A stretch of 64,000 bases of DNA, taken from G963664115 sp965216035 (lineage in GTDB: Bacteria; Acidobacteriota; Terriglobia; 20CM-2-55-15). The DNA is taken from assembly GCA_965216035.1 (NCBI GenBank), contig CBDCFM010000021.1, forward strand, positions 558,001 to 622,000, written 5' to 3'. Position 1 is the first letter of the stretch, and every line of letters begins with the position of its first letter. Positions 18,291 through 27,316 of this stretch are shown here, one piece after another. The notes under the pieces are model-generated. The model was not told where the DNA came from. It searched no databases and worked only from the letters and a program-made list of their open reading frames with translations. A program made the position numbers and the translations under genes.

Positions 18291-18989
18291 TCAGATCCCG
18301 GCGATGTTGGGTTGGAGTTTGCGATACCCGTGTTCCCGTGCCCACAGGTCCAGTGGCAGCGCGGCGAGTTCGTCCACCTCGGGAATGGCGCGGATATCCT
18401 TTTCCAGGTCCACAACCAGGAAATAGCCCTGACAGGAATCGCAGGCCCGTATCTTGAGGTGAGCGAAATCCGCCGTGGAATACACCACGAGCTTCGCCTC
18501 CCGGCTTTCGTCGCAGGCCGGACAGCGCGACCGGGGAAAACTGCGGCGTCTAAAGCAGAGCGCGCAGACCAGGTCCAACGCCTGGCCGTCGCCCTGGGCC
18601 CGTAGGCACCCCACCTGGGGTGGTTGAAGACACCAGGGACAGTTCGAACCGTCCGGAAGTTTTGATCCGTGGATCTCAAGCAGAGCCCGGGTAAAGAACT
18701 CGCGCGTCGAAGAATCCGTCACCGCTTCCCAATGTTCCCGAATCAAGGTTGCCAACTCGGGAGGCGAAATGCGCGAACCCGTTTCGGCAAGCGCCGGCGG
18801 ACCCGCGAGGCGGACGAGGTCGACCAGCGATGGAAGCGTGTGCGTGAGGTCGTCCAGGCCGGTCACCGCGGCGCGGGTGTCGTGCTGCCAGTCGGCCACG
18901 CGGGCATAGAAGATCAGGATTTCCTCAGACGCCGGATATTGCCCGGCGAGGACACGCGCCCGGTCCCCACGCTCGCGGAACGTCGTCAA
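18291..18989 (-). CDS. fdhE: Formate dehydrogenase accessory protein FdhE
   Basis: I place the start at TTG 18989, which overlaps the TGA stop of the upstream cytochrome gene (TTGA) and has GGGAG about 11 bases upstream. This gives 232 residues. An ATG at 19052 is possible but needs a 67-base overlap. The protein opens with RERGDRARVLAGQYPASEEILIFYARVADWQ, then has the four CxxC motifs of FdhE: CPWC, CALC, CPAC and CDSC. Known: FdhE binds iron through these rubredoxin-like knuckles and is needed to activate Tat-exported respiratory formate dehydrogenases. It is the last gene of the fdn operon, as expected. Confidence 0.85.
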   Translation of the reverse strand: MTTFRERGDRARVLAGQYPASEEILIFYARVADWQHDTRAAVTGLDDLTHTLPSLVDLVRLAGPPALAETGSRISPPELATLIREHWEAVTDSSTREFFTRALLEIHGSKLPDGSNCPWCLQPPQVGCLRAQGDGQALDLVCALCFRRRSFPRSRCPACDESREAKLVVYSTADFAHLKIRACDSCQGYFLVVDLEKDIRAIPEVDELAALPLDLWAREHGYRKLQPNIAGI

Positions 18990-19636
18990 TCTTTCCGGAT
19001 CTCCCGATACCACTTGGGATGGTGGAGGGCCATCCATCCGGGGGTGACCCATCCCCGGACCATGCCACGCAGTGCCCGGGGAACGGCGGCCGTTCCCATG
19101 TACACGTGGAGGATGATGCCCGTTATCGAGACGACGGCCCCCGCCGGGTGAATCAGAATGGCGGCTTCACGGAGGATGCGGGCAGTCGATTCCGGGAGCC
19201 AGAGGACGATGCCGCTGGCGAGCAGCAGCACCAGAGCGACACACTGTATCCAGAACAACATTTTCTGACCGGCATTGAAGCGGCCGGCTTCGGGAAGGCC
19301 CGTGTGGTCGTGAACGGCATAACGGTGTGCACGGGCGAGCCACTTCCGATCGTCTTTGTCGAGTTTCATCTGGCTCGCCCAGCGGATGCACATGACGGCA
19401 AAGATCGCAGCGAACCCAACGCCGCTCCAGGGATGCCACGCCCGGGCTGTGGTTCCGCCGCCTGCGAGCGTGGAGATCCAGAACATTCGGGGCGACCACA
19501 TCGACAGCCCCGTCAGAGTGACGTAGGCGAAGCTCAACGCGACCATCCAGTGAACCGTGCGTTCCACCGCGTTGAAACGGACGATCCGGTCAGCGCTGTG
19601 CTCACGACCCGGCACGACGGTCCTCCGGGTCGCCAT
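18986..19636 (-). CDS. fdnI: Formate dehydrogenase cytochrome b subunit (gamma)
   Basis: The 216-residue membrane protein has four predicted helices (about residues 28-48, 65-85, 123-145 and 160-182), as in FdnI-type diheme cytochrome b subunits. His residues suitable for haem or quinone binding occur in ERTVHWMVALSF, WHPWSG and ITGIILHVYMGTAAVPRALRGMV. Known: this subunit passes electrons from the iron-sulfur subunit to menaquinone or ubiquinone. Its start lies inside the 3' end of fdnH with a 35-base overlap, so translation is likely coupled. Confidence 0.88.
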   Translation of the reverse strand: MATRRTVVPGREHSADRIVRFNAVERTVHWMVALSFAYVTLTGLSMWSPRMFWISTLAGGGTTARAWHPWSGVGFAAIFAVMCIRWASQMKLDKDDRKWLARAHRYAVHDHTGLPEAGRFNAGQKMLFWIQCVALVLLLASGIVLWLPESTARILREAAILIHPAGAVVSITGIILHVYMGTAAVPRALRGMVRGWVTPGWMALHHPKWYREIRKD

Positions 19637-20477
19637 CCGCCCCTTCGGGCTGTGGGCCGAAACGGATGAAATGAAAGAACGCGCCCAGTATTCCGCCCAG
19701 GAACAGGGCGTTGCCGAGCCACTTCAGAGGGCCCTTCCAAACAGCGACGGTCCAGGGGATCTGTGGGTCCCTCGGCAGGCCGTACGCTTCGGGCTGGTCC
19801 CCGTGGCGCAAAACGTACAGAACCTGCGTCCCCCCGACGCCCGCCGGATTATAGACAGCGGCGTTTCCGTAGCCGTCTTCTCTCAGAACGTCGACCCGGT
19901 CCTCGGCGATCTGGATCAGGTCATCGCGTGTGCCGAAGCTCAGACAGTTCGTCGGGCAGGCTTTAATGCACGCCGGCTCCAGTCCCACCGAGACGCGGTC
20001 CGTACACAGCGTGCACTTGTAGACCTTCTTAGTGTAGGGATCAAATTTGGGAACGTCGAAGGGACAGCCCGTCATGCAATATCCGCACCCGATGCACTGG
20101 TCCTGGACGAAATCCACGATGCCGTTGGATTGCTGGACTATGGCGCCCGGTGACGGGCAGGACTTCAGGCAGCCGGGATCGATGCAGTGCATGCACTGGT
20201 ACTTGGACATCAGCCATGCATCCTGGCCGTCGATCTGGGTGTCGTTGAACTTGATCAGGTTCCAGAGGCTGTGGCTGAGATCGGGCTGCGTCTGATAGGT
20301 CCCGTCGAAGATGCCGATCGTGACCGGTTGATCGTTCCATTCCTGGCAGGCCACTTCACAGGCCTTGCAGCCGATGCACGTGGTCGTGTCGATCAGCTTG
20401 GCGACGGAAAGTGTGTCGACCGCCGCACCGGCGGCACTTCCGGGCGTCGCTGAAATCGCCTTGAGGTCCCTACTCAT
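19602..20477 (-). CDS. fdnH: Formate dehydrogenase iron-sulfur subunit (beta)
   Basis: The 291-residue protein overlaps the fdnG stop by four bases (ATGA). It carries four 4Fe-4S clusters: CIGCKACEVAC, CMHCIDPGCLKSC, CIGCGYCMTGC and the CTLC...CIKAC group. A C-terminal membrane anchor (LGNALFLGGILGAFF) matches FdnH, which crosses the membrane once to contact the cytochrome b. Known: it relays electrons from the catalytic subunit to the gamma subunit. It has no own signal peptide, as expected for export as a complex with the Tat-targeted alpha subunit. Confidence 0.95.
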   Translation of the reverse strand: MSRDLKAISATPGSAAGAAVDTLSVAKLIDTTTCIGCKACEVACQEWNDQPVTIGIFDGTYQTQPDLSHSLWNLIKFNDTQIDGQDAWLMSKYQCMHCIDPGCLKSCPSPGAIVQQSNGIVDFVQDQCIGCGYCMTGCPFDVPKFDPYTKKVYKCTLCTDRVSVGLEPACIKACPTNCLSFGTRDDLIQIAEDRVDVLREDGYGNAAVYNPAGVGGTQVLYVLRHGDQPEAYGLPRDPQIPWTVAVWKGPLKWLGNALFLGGILGAFFHFIRFGPQPEGADGDPEDRRAGS

Positions 20478-23400
20478 CCCACCTTCTCGATATTGACGAG
20501 GAAACCTTTGTATTCCGGCGTACCGGAGTTGGGATCGAACACGCTCGGGCTCAGGTTGTTGACCAGGGGCCCGGTGACCCGCCCGATGAACCCCCAGTGA
20601 ATGGGCAGCCCCACGTGGTAGATCGTCCGTCCCGCCACCTGAAGTCGCCGCATACGCCGTGTGACCATCGCCTGGCCTTGGACCTCGCCCCGCGCGGACC
20701 AGACGCGCACCCGGTCGCCGTTGCCGATCCCCTTTTCCGCCGCAAGCTCCTCTGGCAATTCGACGAAGAAATGGGGCTGCAGTGCGCTGGTCCCCTCAAC
20801 GTGCTTGGTCCAGTAGTGGAAGTGCTCGGTCAGCCGGTAGGTCGTGCCGACATACGGATATTCGTCCACCGTACCCAACACGTCCAGCTCGCCGGACTTA
20901 ATGATGGCAGCCGGATTGGAACCCACGTCGGGATGCAGTGCGTTCTCGACCGGCGATTCGACCGGCTCGTAATGTTCAGGGAACGGGCCCTCGACGAAAT
21001 CAGGCGTGAAAAGCTTGGCCACGCCCTCGGGCAACATGATGAAGGAACCGAATTCCTCGGGCGCGGCTGTCGCGCCGTAATCGGGCACGTCGCCCACCCA
21101 TCGCTCACCATCCCAGCGGATCGGCGCGCGTGTCCGGTCCCAGGGATCGCCGGCCGCATCCGCCGAAGCCCGGTTATAGAGGATGCGCCGGTTGAGCGGC
21201 CAGTTCCAGGCCCAGTTCGCGTACAGTCCCAGCCCGGTGGGATCTTCCTGTCCGCGGCGCGCCATCATGTTGCCTTCTTCTGTGAAGGACCCGGTATAGA
21301 GCCAGTTGCCGCAGGCTGTGGACCCGTCCCCCGACAGCGCCGCGAAGGTGGAAAGCTGACGCCCGTCCTCGCCACGGCCGTTGATTTCGCGGGCGACTTC
21401 GGCCAGGTCAGGTGATCGCGGGTTCTGCCAGTTCCATGTCATGTCGAGCAGTGGTTCAGGCGAGGTGCCGCCTTCGTCCCGATATAGTTCCTGTAGCTTC
21501 AGGAACAGGCGAGCGATGATGTCCTGATCGCGCAGCGCCTCTCCCGGCGGGTCCAGCGCGGCATTCTTCCATTGCAGCCAGCGGGACGAATTCACGAACG
21601 TGCCGTCCTTTTCCGCGAAACACGCGGCCGGCAGGAGAAAGACCTCGGTGTCGATATCGGCCGGACCCGGTGCCCTCGGATAGTACTCGCCCGCCGCATC
21701 CCGGGCCCTCCAGAACGCGGCGGTTTCCGTCTCGAAGCATTCGGCGACGATCAGCCAGTGGAGCTTCCCGAGAGCCGCAAGCATCTTGGGCGTATTCGGT
21801 CCGTTCGCGACCGGGTTCATCCCGAATGAGATCAGACCTTCAACCTGGCTGTCGTACATTCGGTCGAATATCGTGCCCCAGCTGTGATCTTCATCGGCGT
21901 CGGGTTTGGGCAGGTGGTCGTAACCGAAATCGTTACCAGCGGTGGCGTTGTCGCCGTAATAGGCCTTGAGGAGGCTGACCATGAACCGGTCCGTGTTGGA
22001 CCAGTAGTTCATAGCGTTCGGTCGGAGCGCGCGGGGCGAGTTCTCGGCGATGTATGAGGGCAGACTCTGCTGGTGCGCCCGCGGCAGCTTCAAATAGCCG
22101 GGCAGCATGTTCCAGGCGCCCAGGTCAGTGGCGCCCTGGATGTTGGAATGGCCCCGCTGGGCGTTGACCCCACCGCCGGGAATGCCGATGTTGCCGAGTA
22201 TGAGCTGGAGCATTGCGGCGGTGTGGATGAGCTGGACCGAATGGCTGTGCTGCGTCCAGCCGAGCGCATAGAGGATCGTGCCGGCGCCCTCGGCGTTACC
22301 CGTCGAGCAGATGATTGCCGCAGCCCGCTCGAATTCTTCGACCGTGCAGCCGCAGATCGAGGCGACCGTCTCGGAGGTATACCGGGAGTAATGCCGTCGC
22401 ATCAGCTGGAAGACCGACCGCGGGTGTTCCAGGGTCGGATCGATGCGGGCGTATCCGGAGCTGTCGAGTTCGTACTCCCAACTGGACTTGTCATAGCTCC
22501 GGGACTCGGCGTTCCATCCGGAGAACAGTCCATCTTGGAATGCGAATCCTTCGACGATGATGAAGGGCGCCGTCGTGTGGGTTTGGACGTACGCGTGATG
22601 ATAAAGGGCTCTTTCGAGCGCGTAGTGCAACAGCCCGCCGAGAAACGCGATGTCGCTGCCCGCTCGAATGGGCACATACAGATCCGAAACCGCAGCGGTC
22701 CGGCTGAAGCGCGGATCGATGGTCACGATCCGAGCCCGCCGGTTCCGCTTGGCTTCCATGGCGAAACGGAAACCGACCGGATGGTTTTCCGCGGGGTTGC
22801 CGCCCATCACGAGAACGACGTCGGAGTTGGCGACGTCGGTCCACCCATTGGTCATAGCCCCGCGGCCGAAGGTGGCGGCCAGACTGGCCACCGTGGGCCC
22901 GTGTCAAAGCCGTGCCTGGTTTTCAAACGGCACGACCCCCAACCCGAATCTCAGCTTGCCGTAGAGGTAGTTGATTTCGTTGGTGTCGGTGCACCCGCCG
23001 ATCATCGCCGTGTTCGTGAGCCGATTGACGCGGCGGCCCGCAGTGTCGGTTTCCTCAAATCCTCGGTCGCGGGTGTCCTTAATCAGCCGCGCCATCCGAT
23101 CCACCGCCTCGTCCCAGGACATCTCGGTCCAGGAGTCCGAACCCGGCGCCCGGTACAACGGCTGGGTCAACCGTCGGTCGTTCACGATGAACTGGCGCAG
23201 CGTGACGCCTTTCGGACACAAGGCGCCGCGGTTGATCGGGCTGTCGGGGTCGCCTTCGACGTGCACCACGGTTGGCGTGACATTGTTGGCGCGATCGCCG
23301 AGCGTGTGAATGATCACCGAGCAGGATACCGCGCAGTAGGGACAGATGCTCCGGGTCTCGGTCGTCCTGTCGATCTTGAGACTCCGGGCCTGGGCCAGAG

Positions 23401-23497
23401 CGGGCTGGAGGTTGAAACCGAATGCGGTCGTCACCGCGGTGCCGGACAGGGCGCCTTTCAGGAAGGTTCGTCGCGTTAAGTTCGTCGCGGTGTTCAT
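20474..23497 (-). CDS. fdnG: Selenocysteine formate dehydrogenase alpha subunit (FDH-N type), read through UGA
   Basis: One 1007-residue frame runs from ATG 23497 to 20474, interrupted only by TGA at 22906-22904. The first 197 residues have a Tat signal (RRTFLKG) and the 4Fe-4S cysteines CPYCAVSC plus GALCPKG. The codon after NQARL is UGA, followed by HGPTVASLAATFGRGAMTN, exactly where FDH-N has selenocysteine. The rest is a full molybdopterin bis-MGD oxidoreductase (VVLVMGGNPAEN, RGHSNIQGATD). Known: Sec ligates Mo or W and formate is oxidised to CO2 in the periplasm. Frame and homology are both continuous, so this is not a pseudogene. The genes for Sec insertion (selA, selB, selC) are not in the window. 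Confidence 0.93.
22874..22906 (-). promoter_or_regulatory. UGA codon and SECIS-like hairpin in fdnG
   Basis: UGA occupies 22906-22904. Eleven bases later an eight-pair stem (22892-22885 with 22881-22874, one G-U pair) closes the loop GUC, read as AGUCU with its closing pair. Known: the bacterial SECIS is a hairpin just after UGA with conserved G and U in the apical loop that bind SelB. The spacing and loop fit. The folding was done by eye. Confidence 0.7.
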
Positions 23498-24119
23498 GAT
23501 CTAGGTGCGAATGTATACAGGCTCCCGAAACGACGCAAGATAAAAAGGAGTCCGGGCACCGGAATGCCGTCTACCGAGTCAGCAGCCGTTGCAATGCCGT
23601 GGGGGCACGGCTCCTGTGTTCACCCCTCGAGCCACGGATGTGCTGCCCTGTATTCCCGGAGGCACGGGCCTGGACCGACTGGCAGCGCGCTCGGGTTCGG
23701 TGAGTGATCCGGCGGCCGCTGAGTATCGCCTCTCTTGACGAGCTGTCCGCATAACGATCTCCCTGGGTTTCAGCCGTTTCTGGATGACATGAAATTGAAA
23801 CCGAACCCGCGCGATTCGTTCCGAGAATGCCCGCGGGAAAGGTGGGCGTCAAGTCCAAAGTTCGTACAACCGTCACTGACCGCCGGGCGTGGGGCCCAGG
23901 TCCCCAAATCCAGGTTGCCGATAAGTAAACCAGGCGGGTTTCGCAGTGCAGGGGGTGGCCAGATTCACGGCGAGAACGTCGCAGTTGGGGTGTGATGTCC
24001 AGTTGCAGGCGTCAGAACGTGGGAATCCACACGAACAATCGCTCCCGTCCGATCAGAATTGGACGGGGCTCTTCTCGACAGGGAGGTTCCGCCTGAACGT
24101 CGGGAAGCCTCTGCGCATT
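23498..24119. other. Gene-free stretch upstream of the formate dehydrogenase operon
   Basis: This 622-base region holds the fdn promoter and the 3' flank of the amidase gene. Open frames here have no ribosome site or recognisable motif. No FNR-like or other operator could be called with confidence. Confidence 0.45.
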
Positions 24120-25652
24120 CTAGATTTCGTCGACGAGTTCCGGGGGCCGGTCCAGGTGATCCGTAACGCGTTCGTAGGCCATGGCAAATTCCAGAACCCC
24201 CTGGTCTTCCCCAAACCGTCCCATCAGTTGCATGCCCATGGGCCGGCCCCGCGGATCGAACCCCACAGGTACGTTGACCACCGGAAGGCCTGCCAAGGTC
24301 CCTCCGATGACGACCTCCATCCAGCGATGATAGGTGTCCATCTCGACCCCGTTGATGGACCCCGGCCAGTGAACTTCCTTTGAGAAAGGAAATACCTGAG
24401 CCGTTGGCAACACTAAGAAGTCGAACTGATCAAACAGGGAACCCAACGCACGGAACCATGCCGCACGGGCAATGCCTGCCTGATATATATCAGCCCCCGC
24501 AGCGGAGAACGAGCCTTCGATCTCCCAGATGGCTTCGGGCTTTAGCAGCCCTCGAGTGTCGGGGTCGTCATAGAGCGCCCTCGTTCCGTGACGGGTCCAG
24601 TGGCGTAAGGTCAGCCAGGTCCGCCAAAGCCGGTCCATGTCGTATTGTGGCCGGCACGACTCGACGATCGCGCCCGCTCGGGTGAGGCTGCCGAGGCCGG
24701 ATTCACAGAGCTCGAGAATGCCAGGTTCGAAGTTGAGATAGCCTTCATAGTTTGCCATCCACCCAATCTTGAGGCCCCGTAGATCACGCGCCCTGAACTC
24801 CTCAAAGGGCGGTATTGCATCCCTGAGGGTCAGCGGTTGGCCGGAATCGTAGCCGGCGATACTGTGCAGAAGGCGAACCGTATCTTCACTGTTTCGCCCC
24901 ATCGGGCCACCTGTGGACATCTGCTGGTAAAACAGGTCGCCACCGCCACCTCCCGGCACTCGCCCCTGACTCGGCCTGAAGCCGATCACGTTATTGAAGG
25001 CACCCGGATTGCGAAGTGATCCCATCAAGTCACTACCGTCGGCCACCGGAAGCATGTGAGTCGCAAGACCACATGCGGCGCCGCCACTGCTACCACCCGC
25101 CGTCAGTGCCGGATCGTAGGCACTGCCTGTGGCACCGAATACAGGATTGTATGATTGAGAACCCATACCGAATTCAGGCACGTTCGTCTTCCCTATGAAG
25201 ATCGCGCCCTGCCTTCGGATTCTGCCGATCATGAAACTATCCTGTTCCGCCACCGTGCCTGCATAGATGGGAGAGCCGCGGCTGGTTGGAAAGCCTTCCG
25301 CATCAGCCAGGTCCTTGACGGCATGAGGCATACCGTGCATCCAACCCCAATATTCGCCCCGGGCCAGGGCTTGATCAGCGAGTTCCGCCTGGCGGATCAG
25401 CACATCGTCATCAGCCATGCTGACGATGGCGTTGTAGACGGGATTGTAGCGGTGAATCCGTTGCAGGTACGCCTGCATCACCTCGACGCAACTGACTTGT
25501 CTTTGTTGAATGGCCGCCGACAGTTGCGACGCACTGAAGCCGACGACGTTGGCTGGCAGTTGATTCGCCAGGAGTCTGCGCGAACGGCGAGCGGGGAATG
25601 CCAAGGCCGCACCCAAGCCCGTCGCACTACCAATGAACCTTCGTCGATTCAT
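24120..25652 (-). CDS. Tat-exported amidase (amidase signature family)
   Basis: The 510-residue protein starts at ATG 25652. Its N-terminus MNRRRFIGSATGLGAALAFPA is a Tat signal. The amidase signature is clear: VKDLADAEGFPTSRGSP with the catalytic Lys, TAGGSSGGAACGLA with the cis-Ser loop, and GSDLMGSLRNPGAFNNVIGFRPS. Domain length is typical for the family. Known: these Ser-cisSer-Lys enzymes hydrolyse carboxamides. Export makes a role in degrading external amides or peptides likely. The substrate is unknown. A second amidase at 38267-39928 is a lipoprotein and not a close copy. Confidence 0.88.
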   Translation of the reverse strand: MNRRRFIGSATGLGAALAFPARRSRRLLANQLPANVVGFSASQLSAAIQQRQVSCVEVMQAYLQRIHRYNPVYNAIVSMADDDVLIRQAELADQALARGEYWGWMHGMPHAVKDLADAEGFPTSRGSPIYAGTVAEQDSFMIGRIRRQGAIFIGKTNVPEFGMGSQSYNPVFGATGSAYDPALTAGGSSGGAACGLATHMLPVADGSDLMGSLRNPGAFNNVIGFRPSQGRVPGGGGGDLFYQQMSTGGPMGRNSEDTVRLLHSIAGYDSGQPLTLRDAIPPFEEFRARDLRGLKIGWMANYEGYLNFEPGILELCESGLGSLTRAGAIVESCRPQYDMDRLWRTWLTLRHWTRHGTRALYDDPDTRGLLKPEAIWEIEGSFSAAGADIYQAGIARAAWFRALGSLFDQFDFLVLPTAQVFPFSKEVHWPGSINGVEMDTYHRWMEVVIGGTLAGLPVVNVPVGFDPRGRPMGMQLMGRFGEDQGVLEFAMAYERVTDHLDRPPELVDEI

Positions 25653-25772
25653 ATTTGTTCTTCCCCCCGAGTGAGTATAGGGAAGATAAGCGCTCTCATG
25701 AAATAGATTCCAACGGAAAGCACGCTCGCAGGGTGATTCGGGCTGACCATTAAAACAAGCGGGGTTCGCAGC

Positions 25773-25778
25773 CCTAGC
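25773..25778. repeat. Target site duplication, left copy (CCTAGC)
   Basis: CCTAGC sits immediately outside the left inverted repeat of the IS481-family element. The same six bases follow the right end at 26811-26816. Confidence 0.75.
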
Positions 25779-25803
25779 TGTGAATTCTGTGAAGGTTGTT
25801 CAC
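25779..25803. repeat. IS481 left terminal inverted repeat
   Basis: Its outer nine bases, TGTGAATTC, match the right end perfectly. Further matches in the inner part include GTTGT. Confidence 0.7.
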
Positions 25804-25864
25804 ACGGGCTAAATCCGAGAAGCTGATTGGGACCTAAACCGATCAGCCCAAGGAGAGAGCCCGT

Positions 25865-26815
25865 ATGAACCTTCACAAGAATGCAAGAACCTGCCCGAAG
25901 AGTCGAGCATTGATGGCGATCCGAGTGATTGAAGAGCGCGCTTCGGTATCTTCAGTAGCCGAGCAATTTGGAGTCAGTCGGAGCACGGTATACAAATGGG
26001 TCCGACGGTACCGCGATTGGGGCGAAGCGGGTTTAAACGACTTATCGAGCGAACCTCGGATGTTACACCATCGGATGGGCAAGGACGGGGTGGATCTAAT
26101 CGTGGAGATGCGAACCCAATACCGAATGACAGCGCTTCGGATTGCGAATCAGCTCAAGCTGCCACGATCCACAGTCGCGGGGGTGCTGCAACGACAAGGC
26201 CTGTCCCAGTTGAAGAATCTGGACCCACCCGAACCGGTGGTGCGATACGAACATGATGGGCCGGGAGAGATGTTGCATTTGGATATCAAGAAGTTAGGGC
26301 GATTCTGGCGGCCGGGTCACCGCGTCACCGACAACCCACGACAGGATTCCGAAGGTGCGGGTTGGGAGTACGTCCACGTTTGCGTGGACGACTATTCCCG
26401 CCTCGCCTATGCGGAGGTCTTAGCTGACGAACGCCAACACAGTGCGGTCGCGTTCCTGGATCGCGCCATCCGATGGTTCGCCCGGTTCGGTATTACCGTC
26501 CAGCGCGTACTCACCGATAACGGCTCCTGCTATCGTGCCAAAACATTCTTGAAACGATGTCACGAACTCAACATTCGTAAACGATTCACTCGCCCGTACC
26601 GGCCTCAAACCAACGGCAAAGCGGAACGATTCATCCAGACGCTGCTGCGCGAGTGGGCCTACTTCCGAGTCTACAGAACCTCGAACGAACGATCCGACGT
26701 GTTACCGATCTACCTCACCCACTACAATGAGCATCGACTACACGGCGGCATCCAATACAAACCACCGATTTCTCGGTTGCCTGGTGTTTACAACGTTGCT
26801 GGAATTCACACCTAG
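25865..26815 (+). CDS. IS481-family transposase
   Basis: The 316-residue protein starts at ATG 25865 with an AAGGAGAGAG ribosome site. An N-terminal helix-turn-helix (VSSVAEQFGVSRSTVYKWVRRY, residues 20-41) is followed by a second HTH region and an rve integrase core. The core shows the DDE residues in LHLDIKKLG, RVLTDNGSCYRA and NGKAERFIQTLLREW. Known: it cuts and joins the element ends. The last sense codon and the TAG stop (26810-26815) lie at and beyond the right end: five of those six bases belong to the flanking target duplication, so the gene depends on its insertion site for its stop. Confidence 0.93.
   Translation: MNLHKNARTCPKSRALMAIRVIEERASVSSVAEQFGVSRSTVYKWVRRYRDWGEAGLNDLSSEPRMLHHRMGKDGVDLIVEMRTQYRMTALRIANQLKLPRSTVAGVLQRQGLSQLKNLDPPEPVVRYEHDGPGEMLHLDIKKLGRFWRPGHRVTDNPRQDSEGAGWEYVHVCVDDYSRLAYAEVLADERQHSAVAFLDRAIRWFARFGITVQRVLTDNGSCYRAKTFLKRCHELNIRKRFTRPYRPQTNGKAERFIQTLLREWAYFRVYRTSNERSDVLPIYLTHYNEHRLHGGIQYKPPISRLPGVYNVAGIHT
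26786..26810. repeat. IS481 right terminal inverted repeat
   Basis: Read on the minus strand it begins TGTGAATTCC and matches the left end over the outer nine bases and in the inner GTTGT. Confidence 0.7.
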
Positions 26816-26816
26816 C
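26811..26816. repeat. Target site duplication, right copy (CCTAGC)
   Basis: It matches the left flank exactly and contains the TAG stop codon of the transposase. Confidence 0.75.
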
Positions 26817-26832
26817 CCGTCAAAGCATTTCG
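26813..26832 (+). repeat. 20-base sequence repeated in inverted orientation at 38067-38086
   Basis: TAGCCCGTCA followed by two variable bases and GCATTTCG is found here. The reverse complement with 18 of 20 matches lies at 38067-38086, just upstream of a decayed IS3-type orfA. They may be ends of one IS family and bracket the accessory island. Confidence 0.5.
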
Positions 26833-27310
26833 CACAAAAATCGGGATCAGAACAAAACCAGTAGGTGGTGGTCGGCAGGCGCAACTCCTCTTGATTCCCC
26901 ATCCCGTCATCTGATCGACTGAATTGCTACTGACCTTAGCTCTCGCATTACAACACCTGTCCAGAAACAAACCGGGTTCTTCTATGAAAACGCCCTTCCA
27001 GAAATGAAGCACTCGGCATGATCGGATTTGACAAAACACCATCCACTTGCTGTGAAATATGAAACTTTGCACAATTTGAAGTGGCAAAAAAACAACCGTA
27101 TGTTGTAAAGAAATCCGACAGTTTTCAAATCGGCCCATCTATACCTATAAAGCATCTACAATCAGTGACTTGGGCGGTGTGCGCGCTTTCGCTGCTGTCG
27201 GGTTTCTTTACACATCGTAGTCGGGCACTGGAGTCGTCGGGTATGCGGTGTGTACGCTTGAGGCGGTCCCCTCTACCCGTAACGTGATGATTCAAATAGC
27301 GGAGTGGAAA
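26817..27310. other. AT-richer gene-free stretch between IS481 and the decayed IS256
   Basis: This roughly 490-base region has a visibly lower GC content than the core genes and no open frame with a ribosome site. It probably consists of transposon flanks. The only repeat noticed is the 20-base motif at its left edge. Confidence 0.5.
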
Positions 27311-27316
27311 ACATTT

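Larger units (their letters stand above)
25779..26810 (+). mobile_element. IS481-family insertion sequence, apparently intact (1032 bp)
   Basis: The element begins TGTGAATTC and ends GAATTCACA, giving imperfect 25-base terminal inverted repeats (25779-25803 and 26786-26810; the outer nine bases are perfect). Six-base direct repeats CCTAGC flank it. It encodes one transposase. Known: IS481 elements are about 1 kb, have one DDE transposase and end in TG...CA. Clean ends and a perfect target duplication point to a recent insertion. Confidence 0.85.

Noticed and set aside
22892..22903. Formate dehydrogenase alpha as a two-piece pseudogene
   Set aside because: The break is exactly the Sec codon position, the frame is unchanged and a SECIS-like hairpin follows, so selenocysteine explains it better.
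22073..23479. 468-codon frame on the plus strand opposite fdnG
   Set aside because: It is antisense to a highly conserved gene in a GC-rich genome and has no ribosome site or family motif. Other long frames opposite fdnG (20597-21415) are the same effect.
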